39,443 nt of DNA from Didymodactylos carnosus (lineage: Eukaryota; Rotifera; Eurotatoria; Philodinida; Philodinidae): assembly GCA_905250885.1 (NCBI GenBank), contig CAJNOQ010000897.1, forward strand, positions 1-39,443, in the 5' to 3' direction. A program made the translations under genes and the position numbers. The notes under the pieces are model-generated. The model had not been told where the DNA came from and did not search any database. It worked only from the letters and a program-made list of their open reading frames with translations. Shown here one piece after another: positions 1 through 12,700 of the stretch (position 1 is the first letter of the stretch; the number at the start of each line of letters is the position of its first letter).

Positions 1-7
1 TCAGTGA

Positions 8-326
8 GGAAAGGGTTCTGAGAGCCTTGGAAGTGATATTCGTGATCACCGCGAAATTCTCTATCGAATGGTGTATGAAGTGTCGAAAAATAAATTTCAC
101 TGCAAGGCTGCCCTGGGTGCATCTTATCTCGATTAGTTTCCTTGAGAGTAAAAAATGATCATACTAGACTATTTCTTCTACACTCTAATCATCTTGAATC
201 TGGCCACCTTTTGGAATAGTATACTCTTCTTTTGTTTCAGATGGTATTTTCGCACTAACACATGAAGAAAAACAACATCAGCATCTAAACATCACGTATG
301 TGAAACCACTCACAGTGATTTATTAG
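8..326 (+). CDS. Possible 3' end of an unrecognised upstream gene (two exons, partial)
   Basis: The first 140 bases are less A+T-rich than what follows. One frame is open from base 8 to an apparent donor after 116. Joining it to an acceptor (tttgtttcag, ending at 240) keeps the frame, with a split Asp codon, and continues to a TAG at 324-326. The joined C-terminus contains the stretches YEVSKNKFHCKAAL and DGIFALTHEEKQ, which look protein-like but which I do not recognise. Against it: the donor (ggtgcatct) is weak, a TGA lies in frame at 5-7 so the exon must start just inside the window, and other frames of the first exon are also open. Treat it as a lead, not a gene call. Confidence 0.25.
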
Positions 327-773
327 CACTAGTTTTTCAACGATGTTAGTTTATCGTCAATCATTTTGTACTATTTTGAAAATCTTTTACGTCATTTATC
401 AAGTTTTGATCTACTTCAATTATACATTAAATAATTTGGAGTTAAAAATTATTTTATCAATTGTAACAAAAAAAACGAACAGCCTTACGGCCGTTAAAAT
501 TTAAAGCTGAGATAAACAAAGATTTTCTTTTCGTTTACTAAATTTTTTTCCTTCGGATAAATATTCGTTCCAGACTTACAACTAGATCGTGTGTTTTCGA
601 GATTTTTAACAATATCTCGCTGATCAAAGTCGTTATTATGTCAGAGCGTATTGCTTTTTCCCTCTTTTCCCTCTTTCTACAAAATATTTTCAATGAGTTT
701 ATAGAACTTATTTGTTTTGGATAATTTTTCTTTTTTAGATGATTATGTTTTATTCTTAATATCTTTAAACAAA
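327..773. other. Intergenic / 5' untranslated region before the RhoGEF gene
   Basis: No coding region is supported here. A pyrimidine tract followed by AG at 737-738 looks like a splice acceptor just upstream of the first RhoGEF ATG, which suggests a non-coding first exon somewhere upstream and a spliced 5' UTR. The frame used by the RhoGEF start is open back to 717, but the short upstream extension is not needed. Confidence 0.4.
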
Positions 774-3700
774 ATGTCAACGTCTGTGATAAATGTTAAA
801 TATTCTACGCCGCCTCAGCAACGTTCATCGACGTTGCCATCCATCGCCACTTCCTCTTCCTCACCCAGCAAATTTTTACCCATAATCAAAGGTGTAACGC
901 CAACATTAAAATCTCGAAATCCGTCATCGTTTCCATTATCAAATTTGTATGTTTCATTATCTTCGGGAGCTGATCGTTTATTAAATAAAATTGGAAAAAA
1001 TTTTTCAATTAAAAAAAATCAAACATCGCCGCCAACATCGATAAATCGACTTATGCCGCCAGCAACGCCAACGCTCGTGCGTCGATCATCAACACGCAGT
1101 TTATTCATTAACGAACAAGGTAAATAATAGGTCTAGTTTTATAACTGGTACGGTAAATTTAGCCGATATTTTTCCTTTTTCGAAGTAGTCCTATGAAGCT
1201 TGAGTAGACTTACAAGTTATGCAGTTATTATCACTACGCTTACTAAGAACGTGTCGAAATGTAAAGTCGAGGACTAAGTACAGTGCAATCAAGAAGAAAA
1301 AGCAAAAGAGACACTTAAAAATGCATCATGAAGGAATATTATTCATGTTTTAAAACATATCAACGATTTTTTGCACGCTTCCTATTGAGTTTTATATTGT
1401 TTTCTAAATTTATTTTAAAATATTTTAGATGCCCCCTTCTCATATGCAAAAGGCTCCGTAAAGTCAACAAAAATTACTTCTCCGATGCGTCCATTTTCAT
1501 ACATCGAAACACGCACGATGAAAATAACTCCGCCACAATGTTTATTCTTCACCAAACCTACAACAGCATCAACGTCAAAATCAAATAGTCCGATAATGAT
1601 GAATCAATCATTTTCACTATCGAAATTTAAAAAAGTTTTGTTAAAACGAAGAAATTCTTCAATTATTGTACATGATCATTCATTCAAAGCATCAATATCT
1701 TCACCAAGTGTTAAACATCGTTTGAAATATTTGCTAGTAAAACGACAAGAATTAAAACATTCAATTGACAATTTATGTCAAAAAAGAACAAAGTTAAAAC
1801 ATATTTTAATAAACAAAGGTATGTTTGTCGAAGGAACAGCATGGAGTGGCTTTTCTAAGGTTCAGATGAGTTTCTTCTAAAAACAAGGCTATTAGAGTCT
1901 ATTTAGTATCCTGAATTCATTCCAAGGTTGCATTTGGGAAAAAGAATTGTAACAACCGTCTTACAGACATAGAATGGCAAGTTCCTATTTCGTGGAAATT
2001 CAAAATCAACAAGTATAAAATGGAATTTTTTGGAAATTCACTTTTGGATAGGGTAACGATAAACATGTATATTACGCCTCATCCAACAATCTTAACTTAG
2101 GTTAGATGAGGTCAGGAAAGTTCAGATGAATTTCCTAACCCTACTTCATCTTACCTAAATTTAGATGATCTACTATATATATGTGAGAGAGAGCTACTAT
2201 CAACATAAGGGAGGAGGGAGAAGCGACAGTGTGGGAGTGAACCACCACTATTATAGAGTATAGTGTTTGTATGAAAGATATATCCTCACTACACTTACCT
2301 AACCTAACCTAAGAATGTTGAGTAACGTGAGCAAATTCATTTAAATTTCCTAACATTACCTTACCTAATCTAAGATGGTCTGCTATATGACTATACGTTC
2401 TTACCGTACTCTGTCATGTCTCTAATATTCTCTTACCTAATCCATGGCTTTTTGGAAAAGTTTTTGGGAAAGAATTTTTAGATTCGCGATGTAATTTTTT
2501 GAATTTCCCAGAAATAGGAATATGCCATGAACTTCTCACAAAATTTTCTCATGTGAGTTGCACAATTATTTAATAAATCACTGTTATTTTGACCTTTATC
2601 TACAATAGGTGCATTTGGTATCAAAATAAGACAACAACCACCACCATCACCACTACAAAATCAAGCGTCACGAGTAACAATTGTTTGTGATATATCACTG
2701 TTTGCTTTTAATTTGGAATTTGAAAAAATTGATATTTTCTATGTCATACATATTTATCCTTCTTATTTGGCATACAAATATTTGTCTTGTGATCATTTGT
2801 TATCATTCTCTGACATTCTTTCCACTTCTTCCTCCTCATCAGAGACACCATTGAATGCCATCATGTTTACTACAACACTAGATATTTATTTGTTTCAACC
2901 GAAATTATTTTATAAAATTGATGATGACGAAAAAGAAATACTATCACAACATAAATTTACCTATTTATCACTTGCTGATAAATATATGATTTTAACAGCA
3001 AAAAATGAGCGAATAAATTTAAACCAGTTTCAAATCGGTTTTTGCTCTCAAACACATACTACAATACAAATACAACCAAAACTGATTCATTATTTTATTT
3101 CGTATACCAACATAATGAAAAATATTAAAAATCCAAAAGTATGTAAAGATCTTTTGTCTTGAATTCATTTTCAAATATTTGTTTAAACTCTTATATTTTG
3201 TTCAAGAGGCATTCTAATTGATACCCTTTGAACTACTAGCATATATTTATCTGATTTAAAAGAGCAAAGGATATCTAATTTTCTTTCTCTCATTTAGTAT
3301 TGAGCTGGTTTTAACCTGCTCCAAAATCAGAACTTTTTCTCATATAAAATCTTTTTTTACTTTCATGCGGTTCATGTTTACAGGAATTTGTTGTTATATG
3401 GTGATTTCAAGTAATTCCATCGGAATAAGTGTAAATGTATGTTAAATAAAGTGCTTAATTTCTTTCGTTATGCACGCATATATCTTACAGTTTCTTATAC
3501 GCTATTCATGTTTGCCCTTTCGAATTAATAAATTAGCTTGTAATTATGTATGTTAAGGTGAAATCGATTTAACAAATCTCAGTTTGTGCACTAAAAATTT
3601 CTTTTATGTCTTTTGCTGTATGTATTTGATTATTCACTCTTTGTTATTATGTATTTATTTATGCTTAAAATCATCACGCTTTATCTGTACTGTTTTTCCG

Positions 3701-6700
3701 TAATGTTGCTAGTGTCATTGAGTGATACGTTCTTATTTCTGCTTTTTTTTCTAGTTTATTCCACGTGATCACGATGATTTATCATTGATTACTCAAAGCA
3801 CAAGCAAATCTTCTAGTGAAAGTGCATTCGTATTAAGTAAGTAATTTTGTTAAATTCTGTCGATCAAGCTGTTTGTGTAATCGTATAATAATCTTTCTTT
3901 GTAATTTATATACTGCATTGATAACTCTAACCTCATATTTTAGGAACATATACTAGCATGACATTTGATCAATGCATTTGATTCGTGCTTTTGTTTCTCT
4001 TTTCTTATAAATTTCGAAAATTTCGAAAATCGAATGTATAGTTTACCGAGATTATAGCTAATCATCTCGTTTTCTATTAAAAGCTTCTCTCTCCAAAATA
4101 CGGCTTTTTCAGAAAAGCTCATGATTCGATAGCTCAAACTGTCCTCTTTTAAAAACATCAAAGATCATGTCTTTAGAGTTTGCATGGCTTTTTTTAGGAA
4201 ATTTTCTAAAATTATTATAAGGAAAAATAGACTAAACACTGGTTTTTTAAGCAAAAACAACATGTTTGTTTATGCGAACACATATGCGGCACATGCGTCT
4301 GCAAGTATTTCCTGAATTCAGCATGATTAAAGATCTGTAGAAGTATATATACAAGTTATCTTCCGATCAAACTTCTTAAGAAATATAGATTTTTTAACAA
4401 AAGTATTTTGCGTTTTTCTCGAAATAATTTTTTCACATAGTGAAGTCAATATCGTTGAGCAGATTTTTCCTTCGATATTAAATGATGGAGAGGTGAGACT
4501 GACTCTAAATTGAAGCTAAGGTATAGACAACGGCGTAAATAGAGTCTAATTTTTAATTTAAGCTTTTATTTTTCCGATATTCGTTTTTTTATGGAAAATA
4601 TTTCGAGAGATTTTAAGTTTTTGCTTACTACTGTATCAAAAAACTCTTTACAGAAAAATATCAAAAATCCAACTCTATCACGCCATTATCGTCCCTTTTG
4701 TCTGGAATTTATAAGGGCCAACTCGAACGCTGCATCATTTATTTTTGACGAAAAACTCTTTTTAACATTAAACGCTCCATTTTATTTCATAAATGTGAGA
4801 TGTCTCGCGAACACTAATAGGTTGAATCTAGAAATTTTTAGCGTTAGTCTACTTTGGTACGTTCAACATCTCTTGAAAGTTGATTCTGATTTTGTAAACT
4901 TGATTCAAGTCAAAGATTCATGACTGAAACGAGATGTTTTGTTCGATTGGATGAACACGTGTATTAGTATCTGAGACTGACTTCTATTGATTAGAAGAAC
5001 GTCCCATAACATGTTTCCGGCTGTATTACTTCTCATTCAGAGGCCATATAAATCCAACAGTTCCCAACGGACGTCATATAAATTACTGTTTAGTGGAGCA
5101 ATTCGAATTAGGCTACATGAAAGTATCATAGATCTTCGATAAAGCTATCATGAATCTCATGAATGATAGACGAGTGCATCGTTTTCTATTTGCTATACGA
5201 AATATATTTTCTCTCATAAAATAGAATAACACAAATCTAATATCATTGCATACTTGATTACTAAATCTTGGCTTCTCTATCCACGCTACATGCGTTTCAG
5301 CTCATGCAGATCTTATTCAGTGCATTTATTTTCCTTCTCATGTATAATTAACTGTTTAACGAGCTGTAATATATGTAGAATATTTTATAAAATTCAAATC
5401 TAGAAATAGGGTTCAATTTGGATACATAAGCCAGCTTTACGTTCCATTATTTATAGTCTACATCTTTTAATGTTAATTGAGCTGCTTCAACTCTGTTCCC
5501 TGTGTATCTTGTATGTGTGTATAATGTATTAAGATGTTGATTGGTATTATTGTTGATTTTTCTTCTTTGCGTAAAAGCAAATTTGATGTCATTTCGTCTT
5601 TTCTTAAGAGATGGAATCATTTTAGTTCACTCATTTGGAAACTCATCATTATCACTACCATGTTGTACGTAACCTCTCTCTCTCTCTCTCGTTCTCTTTC
5701 GCTCTTGATGATTGGTTCAATTTTTTTTGTTCATCATCGAAATATAAGAAAAGAAAAGTAAAGAAGAGAAAAAATACAAACGACATACATCCATTTATTC
5801 AATCGATCGTTCTATCCGATAACGTTTTGATATCTGATTTTTTATTTAAAAAAAAAAAGAAAAAATCTCTGATCGTGTCATATAAACAAAAGAGTATTGT
5901 ATGTTTTCTGATGATGATGGTGGAATAGTCGTAAATAAATACAATACACTCATAAAAATATCAGAATTATGCATGGTTATAAAAAAGTTCGATTTCGGTA
6001 TATAAAAGATAATGGAAAAACTACGTCAGTTACTGTTCGATGTAGTCTTAAACGTAAGTATTATAACTTCTTTTCTTTTTTTGTTTTTTTGGTCTGATCA
6101 ATTAAAACTATAGAGGTGAAAAGAAAATTGATGCTAATTAAAATCATGCACAGAAAAAAAAAATTAAATACGCACGCTTTCTTGATTATTCAATAGAATG
6201 TGTATAGATATCATCCGTAGGTGTTCAAGTGGTTTAGAGTTGAATAAAATGAAACTAATTGTCAATGAATTGTACAAGTGTTCGGCATAGTTTAAGTTTC
6301 AGATTTTTCAAATAATAGAAAAAAGTGATATTCTCAATTTTCTTTTTAAACGTATGCAGACCTAGTGTTACGTAGTGTCAAAGGCAATATTGAATTATGC
6401 ATTGTGATTTAAAAATCTCTTCACTACTTTCTTCAACAATATCTAGTCGATTTTTCACTGCTAGTTAGTTAGTCTGTTAACATTTTAAAAAGAGTATCCA
6501 ATGAAGAAAAATGTTAACAATTTTTTTGTCCGTATTATAAACTATGATATACATATGTGTGTACATCGATGTTTGAAGTACAGTTTTTAAAATGAAGTCT
6601 GTTATTAGCATATCTCTCACTCTTTGTCATTTTAATAATTAGTATTTTAAGCGATAGAACAGTCAGTAAGATTAAACATTTGAAAGCAACAGATGTTTTT

Positions 6701-9700
6701 TAAATCACTCAATCATTAACTGATTAGTTTAACAGACAAAGTGTTGAAGCTTGAAATAAAATTTTTTAGTGCAAATAACTTAATTGTGTTAGAATAATGT
6801 ATTTATCGTAACTATACTGTGAATCTGTATAAATAAGACAGCTTTTTATATACAGAATACTTGCTGAGAGAACGTTTTTTAGATGCTGATATAGTATGTC
6901 ATTTTTTAAAAATCATAATTCACAAATGTGTATGTATCTACGTAGCATCAGTTAATTTTTTCTGCATGAAGTCTTCCCCCCCGATTATCTAATCGATTGC
7001 ATAATTTTTGTTTGTAATGCATTAGAAAGGAGAGCGAAACCGCACTTCATTTTAGACTATTTTTTATTATTTTTATTGTTCACACTTGAATAAAAAGTTG
7101 CTTTTTCAATGTTGTCGGATGTTTTTTTATCAATCATAAAAATCATGTTTTGTTGGTTCGACCAAAGTGCCTACAGCCATTTGATTGATCATTTGACATT
7201 GATGTGACGACACGAGACAAACATATAGAGAAAAAATTGAACGGAAACATTAGAGATCTTTATCGCGAACGTTTTTTGTTTTTTTTTGACTAATTGACGT
7301 TGATTATTAGTTTTTCTCTTTTTCAACGGTTAAATTTGTATTTTTTCTTCAATCTGAAGTAAAAAAAAATCTTAATTAGAAAAGTGATTAAAACTAGAGT
7401 AGAGAATATTCAATAATATATTTTTTCAAACCAGTGATACTGCGAGAAAACTCTAAAATTAATATAACTTATCAGTTTTAGTCAAAATGGGTCAGTCAGT
7501 CATCTATTAGAATAGTTAGTTATTTTATTATTTTTTAATTTATTATCCAAAAAGCGTTTTTTTAGTATTTCTCGTCTATATAATATAGTGCACCAATTGC
7601 CTGCTCACCAATCTAATTTTCTTTTGCTTGTTCTTGAGTTCATTATTAAATATCTTAAGAAAATTATCGGCATTTTATCTTTCTTCTATGCCACTTACTC
7701 TTTATATACATTGATTGATTTTGATCAAACGATTAATATGTGACATTTTGACTTTTCAGGTGATGTTGAAATTTGAAGAGTAAACCACTTGTCTCAGTCA
7801 AAAATACTTTTTTCATATTTTGTTGTCGGTCAAACTTTTTTCTTGTTTATAATAATAATTATTTTCATCTGTGTCACGGTCAGTGGTCTATCTAACAAAA
7901 AAATAAAAAAATAGTTTGTTTATATGTTTATGTTATGTTAGCATGATGAGTGTGTTATACTGGACCGTTATTACTAGTATTTATTATTATTGATCAGGAT
8001 ATGTTCTCTTCATCTTCTCATCTTTTCCACTTGTATTTACTATCTTTAATTTCATATTTTGCTCATCTGATATTCTACAACTGTCCTATTTTAGAATTAA
8101 AATAACAGAAAATTTTTTTTTCTATTCTTTATTTTCACACTTAGACATGAAAACTAACTATCAAAAGATAAAAATTATTGCCTTACACGTGAGATCATCA
8201 TCACAATCCGGATTGTTATTTACAAATTTTGATTAGCGATTTCTGTTAATCAAAGGGAAAGAAAAGATGTCGAAGAGAAAAAATCGCTTTTTCATGATTT
8301 CGATTGTGAAAAAAATCACAAGGTTGAAAAAATCACGGATGGGGATGGACGGGCAATCGTTCTCTTCGATGGGAATGGTTTTTTTGAAAACTTTTTGTAT
8401 AACATATATGAATTGTTTGGGAATGAAGCCTAAGTAGTAAAAGACATGACACTGGACGAACATGAGATACGGATGAGAGAATTTTCGTTGAGATATGCAA
8501 GAGAATTAATTTTTTTCATAGAAAAGAAGAAAATATCTGTAGTTAAAACATGATTTTTTGTCATACTACAGATTTTTTATCTACAGGCGTGAACAGCCGT
8601 AAAAATTCACGAACGGGCTCGAACAAACATCTAAGGATTCCAGATCTTTTAATTTTAGCAGAAAAATGCTGATTTTTGGAACTTTTTCTGCCTCGTTTCT
8701 GCTCTTTTTTGTTCTAAGGTCTGGTGATTTTCTGATTTTCTACTTCTTTTTCTCAGGTTTTTCTGATTTTGACTTTTATTGTCTGATTTTCGTCTTTTGG
8801 ATCTGGGTTCCCTGCAAACATCCCCGAAAAGGAATCTCTACATCCTACTTATCTATTTAATAGAAAAAGAAACTGACAGTATTTAAAACGAAAATTTTCT
8901 CTAGACACTATGTGGTGTCGATTGCGGCTAACATTTTGATTAATCGTTTGAATATTTCTCGTTTTTTTGTTTTATTGCGTTGTTTTTTCGTATTGTACAT
9001 GTGGCGAATCCATTAACAAAGAATATGTATTGTGTTGCATAGTTCATTAATTATTATATTTAGAGAAATAATAATCTCTGATCACTATTTCATATAATGC
9101 GGCAGGGTTTGTAGGCCTAACACAGATCGTAAATAAATTATCATTCGATGACATAATTATAAAAGGATGATATATACTACATTTGGGAGAGAGAGGGGAA
9201 AGATGATATAAACTTTTTTCTATTTGATTAAATAATTGTTTAACATTTGAATCAATATAATCAATGTAGTTTTCGATTATATGTGGATTTTATCTATTTT
9301 TGAACTATCTTTCTACAGTTTTTATATTATCGTTAGAAACAACGATAGTTATGTATGTCATCTATTATGTTGCTTTCTACTATAATTTTAAACTATAACT
9401 GAATTTTTATTTCTGTTTGATTTTAATTACACGAAATTAATTAAAAAGTTAATCAATAAACTAACAATATAAATCCTTTGTTTGTACTATGTTGTACGTG
9501 CTGAACAGATAATCAATAACATGATGTTCAAAAAAAAAGGAAAGAAATCATTGATGTATACATAGTTGTACTAGTGGTTACACTCTCACTTATTCTTATC
9601 ATCCATTAACACATGATGGAAACCTTGAGGGCAAAAAGGTGTATGGAAGGTGAAGATAAACAAAGTATGGGAAAATTAGTTTCTATTCTCATGCTGCTAA

Positions 9701-12700
9701 GTAAAAGGTAGACACTAATCCATAATCTTAAATACAACCTATTATCATTTACGTCTTAGTTTAAGTAGGTGATAATATCACATCATGTTTTTCCACTGCA
9801 CTCTAAATTAACACAATAAGTTTAACATGCAATCATATAGAGAAATAAAAGTGTGTGGTACATTTCTTTCTCTCTCTCTCTCTGTATTGGGGACACTCAT
9901 TTATTTATATAAATTGTCAAAACAATTTTGATTCTATTAAAGCAGCAGTTCTTAACAACTTATAATGAAATCTAATAGTTTTAGTCTACATAATATTCGA
10001 TGTAGTCTATCTATTTTGAAACAAAATATTGTTTCAAAAAATCATGTTTTGTTTTGAAATTAATGAGCCTTCGTGGAACACCATGTACTCTAGAAGAAAA
10101 TGTTCGTTTTGAACACAAGATCATATAGGAAATCGAAATCAATCGAGTATTTGCTGATATGATTCCATGCGTAGATTTAAAATATCACGTTTTATCTTGA
10201 ATGAATGGAATGATCCGGAAATATGTTAAAAATCATTTGTAAAATAGCTCAAGGTAGTTAGAACCAAACGAGCTAGAAATGTGGAATGAATCAAGATTTG
10301 AGAGTACGATGAAAAAATGTAGGATATTCAATCAATTAAGTTCCTTTTAGAAAACGTATCTCTGTAAGAGACGTGAGACAAATGAGTTCAATGAACTAAC
10401 TCTGTTGGTTTTGGATCAGTTCGATTCTATCGATGAAAAATACTCACAGTTATCCAAATTCATATAAAGAAACTTTTCTATTATTTATCAAGTTCTATGA
10501 AAGGAAAGGACAAAATAGAAAAAAACCCAGATGGTTCTCGTGTTTCCGGATGTTTTACTTTTCGCAATGGTCAAACAGAAATTTTTGCTTTCTCTACTTT
10601 TAATTACGTTAGTATCATTATCATCTACTTTTAAGTGATAAATAATATTTTGGTGACAATATTTACCATCTAACAACACTTTTATTCTTAGTTTGAATAA
10701 AACAAGTTTTTTTCTTACTAAATAAATAGATTGAAATGATTTAATCATTAACGTGATACAATTCCAGTAGTTTAGAATCTTGAAACTTATTTTTTTTGAA
10801 AAATATAAAATGAACATTAACACCATCCCTATCATTACTATACCCGTTGTTTTTCTTACTATATATATATAGTTTGTTTTTCTTGGGAAAATAAAAATAT
10901 GTAATAGCTTGAAGCCATACCGGTTTATGAAATGAATGATTGATTATGCCTGTTGACACTATGTTAGAATTGTTTTACATACGGTAGCAATTCCGTAAAA
11001 AACATAACGAGTCTACTTACTCAAATGAAATTAAACAGGAAATCGTTTTTTGACACCTTATGTACATAATATATGTATGATATGTAGATAAAATAACGTT
11101 AAAGTAAACACGTGCAATTACACAAGACATGGATAAGACAATTTTCTTCTTTTCTTTTCATTTAAAACCAAATGTGAAAAGAGAGCAAAGTAAATAGAGA
11201 AAGATTAATAAAGTTAAATAAAATCAGACTCAATGACTTAAAAAGAAATATTTGAACAAAAAAAATATATTTTTAAAAGTTAAATAAGACTAGAAAAAAT
11301 GTTTATTAATGGAACTTGATAATCATTGCCATGAAACTTCTACATAAACGATGTTACATTTATTACTGAATTTTAATGTTATGTGATGACAGATGTGCTC
11401 GGTATGATGTAAAAAAATATTAAAAACCTAATTGTACTGTTATTATCTATGAAAACTCATTTTTAGACAAATAGTTCATAAAACAGTTTTAACAGTTATA
11501 TGCATCGTTTTCTTGTCATGTCTCTTTAACGTCGTCCTTCTATCCTCAATTTTATGTTCATATATAATTAGAAAATATCTTTTTTTTTATTTTGTTTTTT
11601 GATATTTTGAACATTATCGAGCACAAATTAGAGACAATCTGTTAAACACAGTAAACATCTTACATAACGATAATCATAGGATAAATTTAAAAACGTCTAA
11701 TTTTTTTGCTGTGTGTTTGATCATATATTGATTAACGAGATTATAAGCAATGAACGATGTGTATATGAGGAGGACAGATGCTCGCTCATTTTTTGTTTTT
11801 GTGAAAAGATATATATTTCGATTAAATGAGATTTATATCTTATATTGATTTATTTTTCTTTACAATTATTCCTAGAACTTAATCCCATCCTCCTAATATC
11901 TTAGGAAAAAAAAAAGTGATCTCAATCATGAAGGAATCTCTTCTTCCGTTGTGAAAAAGAAGAGACTCCTTCATGATTGAGACCACTTCTTTTTTTTTTA
12001 ATACTTATTAATTAGATTAAAAAAGTCATCTCAATTTGGAATAGAGAGTCTATTCTTTTCCTAGACTTTGTTTATAATTTACAAAAATATTATAGTAAAA
12101 GGAAGCACAACAAACAGAACAATGCGATTTTCGGTTCATACTTATCATCCACTCTTATATTACAATCATTATCTAACACATCTATAGAACGATAACTGAA
12201 TGATCATAAAATAACTTAATAAGCTTCTAAATCAAATAAATTTTTCTTTGTTTCAATTAACCAGAGATTATTGTTTACAGCTTTTCTCTTTCTTTCTCCT
12301 TCAGAAATATTTCAATCAGTTTCAGTGTCTACAGTAGCCAGTGATTCCTAATTTTAGGGAATGATACAAAATTATTGTCAGTGTACTGTATAGTCTAGGA
12401 AAAGAATAAACTCTCTGTTTCAAATTGAGACAAACTTTGTTAATCTAAAATAATAAGCATTTAGAAGACTCAAAAAAAAAAGACCCAAAAAACGAATGTA
12501 TTTGAAAAATCAAACGCATCATTTCTGATAAAAACATGTTCTTTTTTCAACTCAATAGTTCATGTTTTTATTAACAGATGCAAGTGTTCAAAATTGTGCA
12601 TTTTTTCTATCTAAGATGAAATCAACTTCTTTTGTCATTTCATTCTTTATGTGAAATCGTTTTATTATTATTTTTAAATGATAGTAATCTGATTAATCTA

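Noticed and set aside
2080-2460. acctaacct-type repeats as an interstitial telomere tract
   Set aside because: Only a few irregular copies, and they belong to diverged direct repeats inside a foldback element; not the G-rich tandem array expected of a telomere.
4591-4923. 110-codon open frame in the giant intron
   Set aside because: No splice context, no recognisable domain, starts and ends arbitrarily in A+T-rich sequence; frames this long occur by chance over 11 kb on six frames.
5673-5693. CT microsatellite (also 9866-9882 and GA at about 21269-21291) as regulatory GAGA-type arrays
   Set aside because: Short simple repeats common in A+T-rich introns; no supporting promoter context.
10488-10959. 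Two overlapping minus-strand open frames (115 and 72 codons)
   Set aside because: Rich in Ile, Phe, Lys and Tyr as expected from translated A+T-rich noncoding DNA; no motif and no splice partners.
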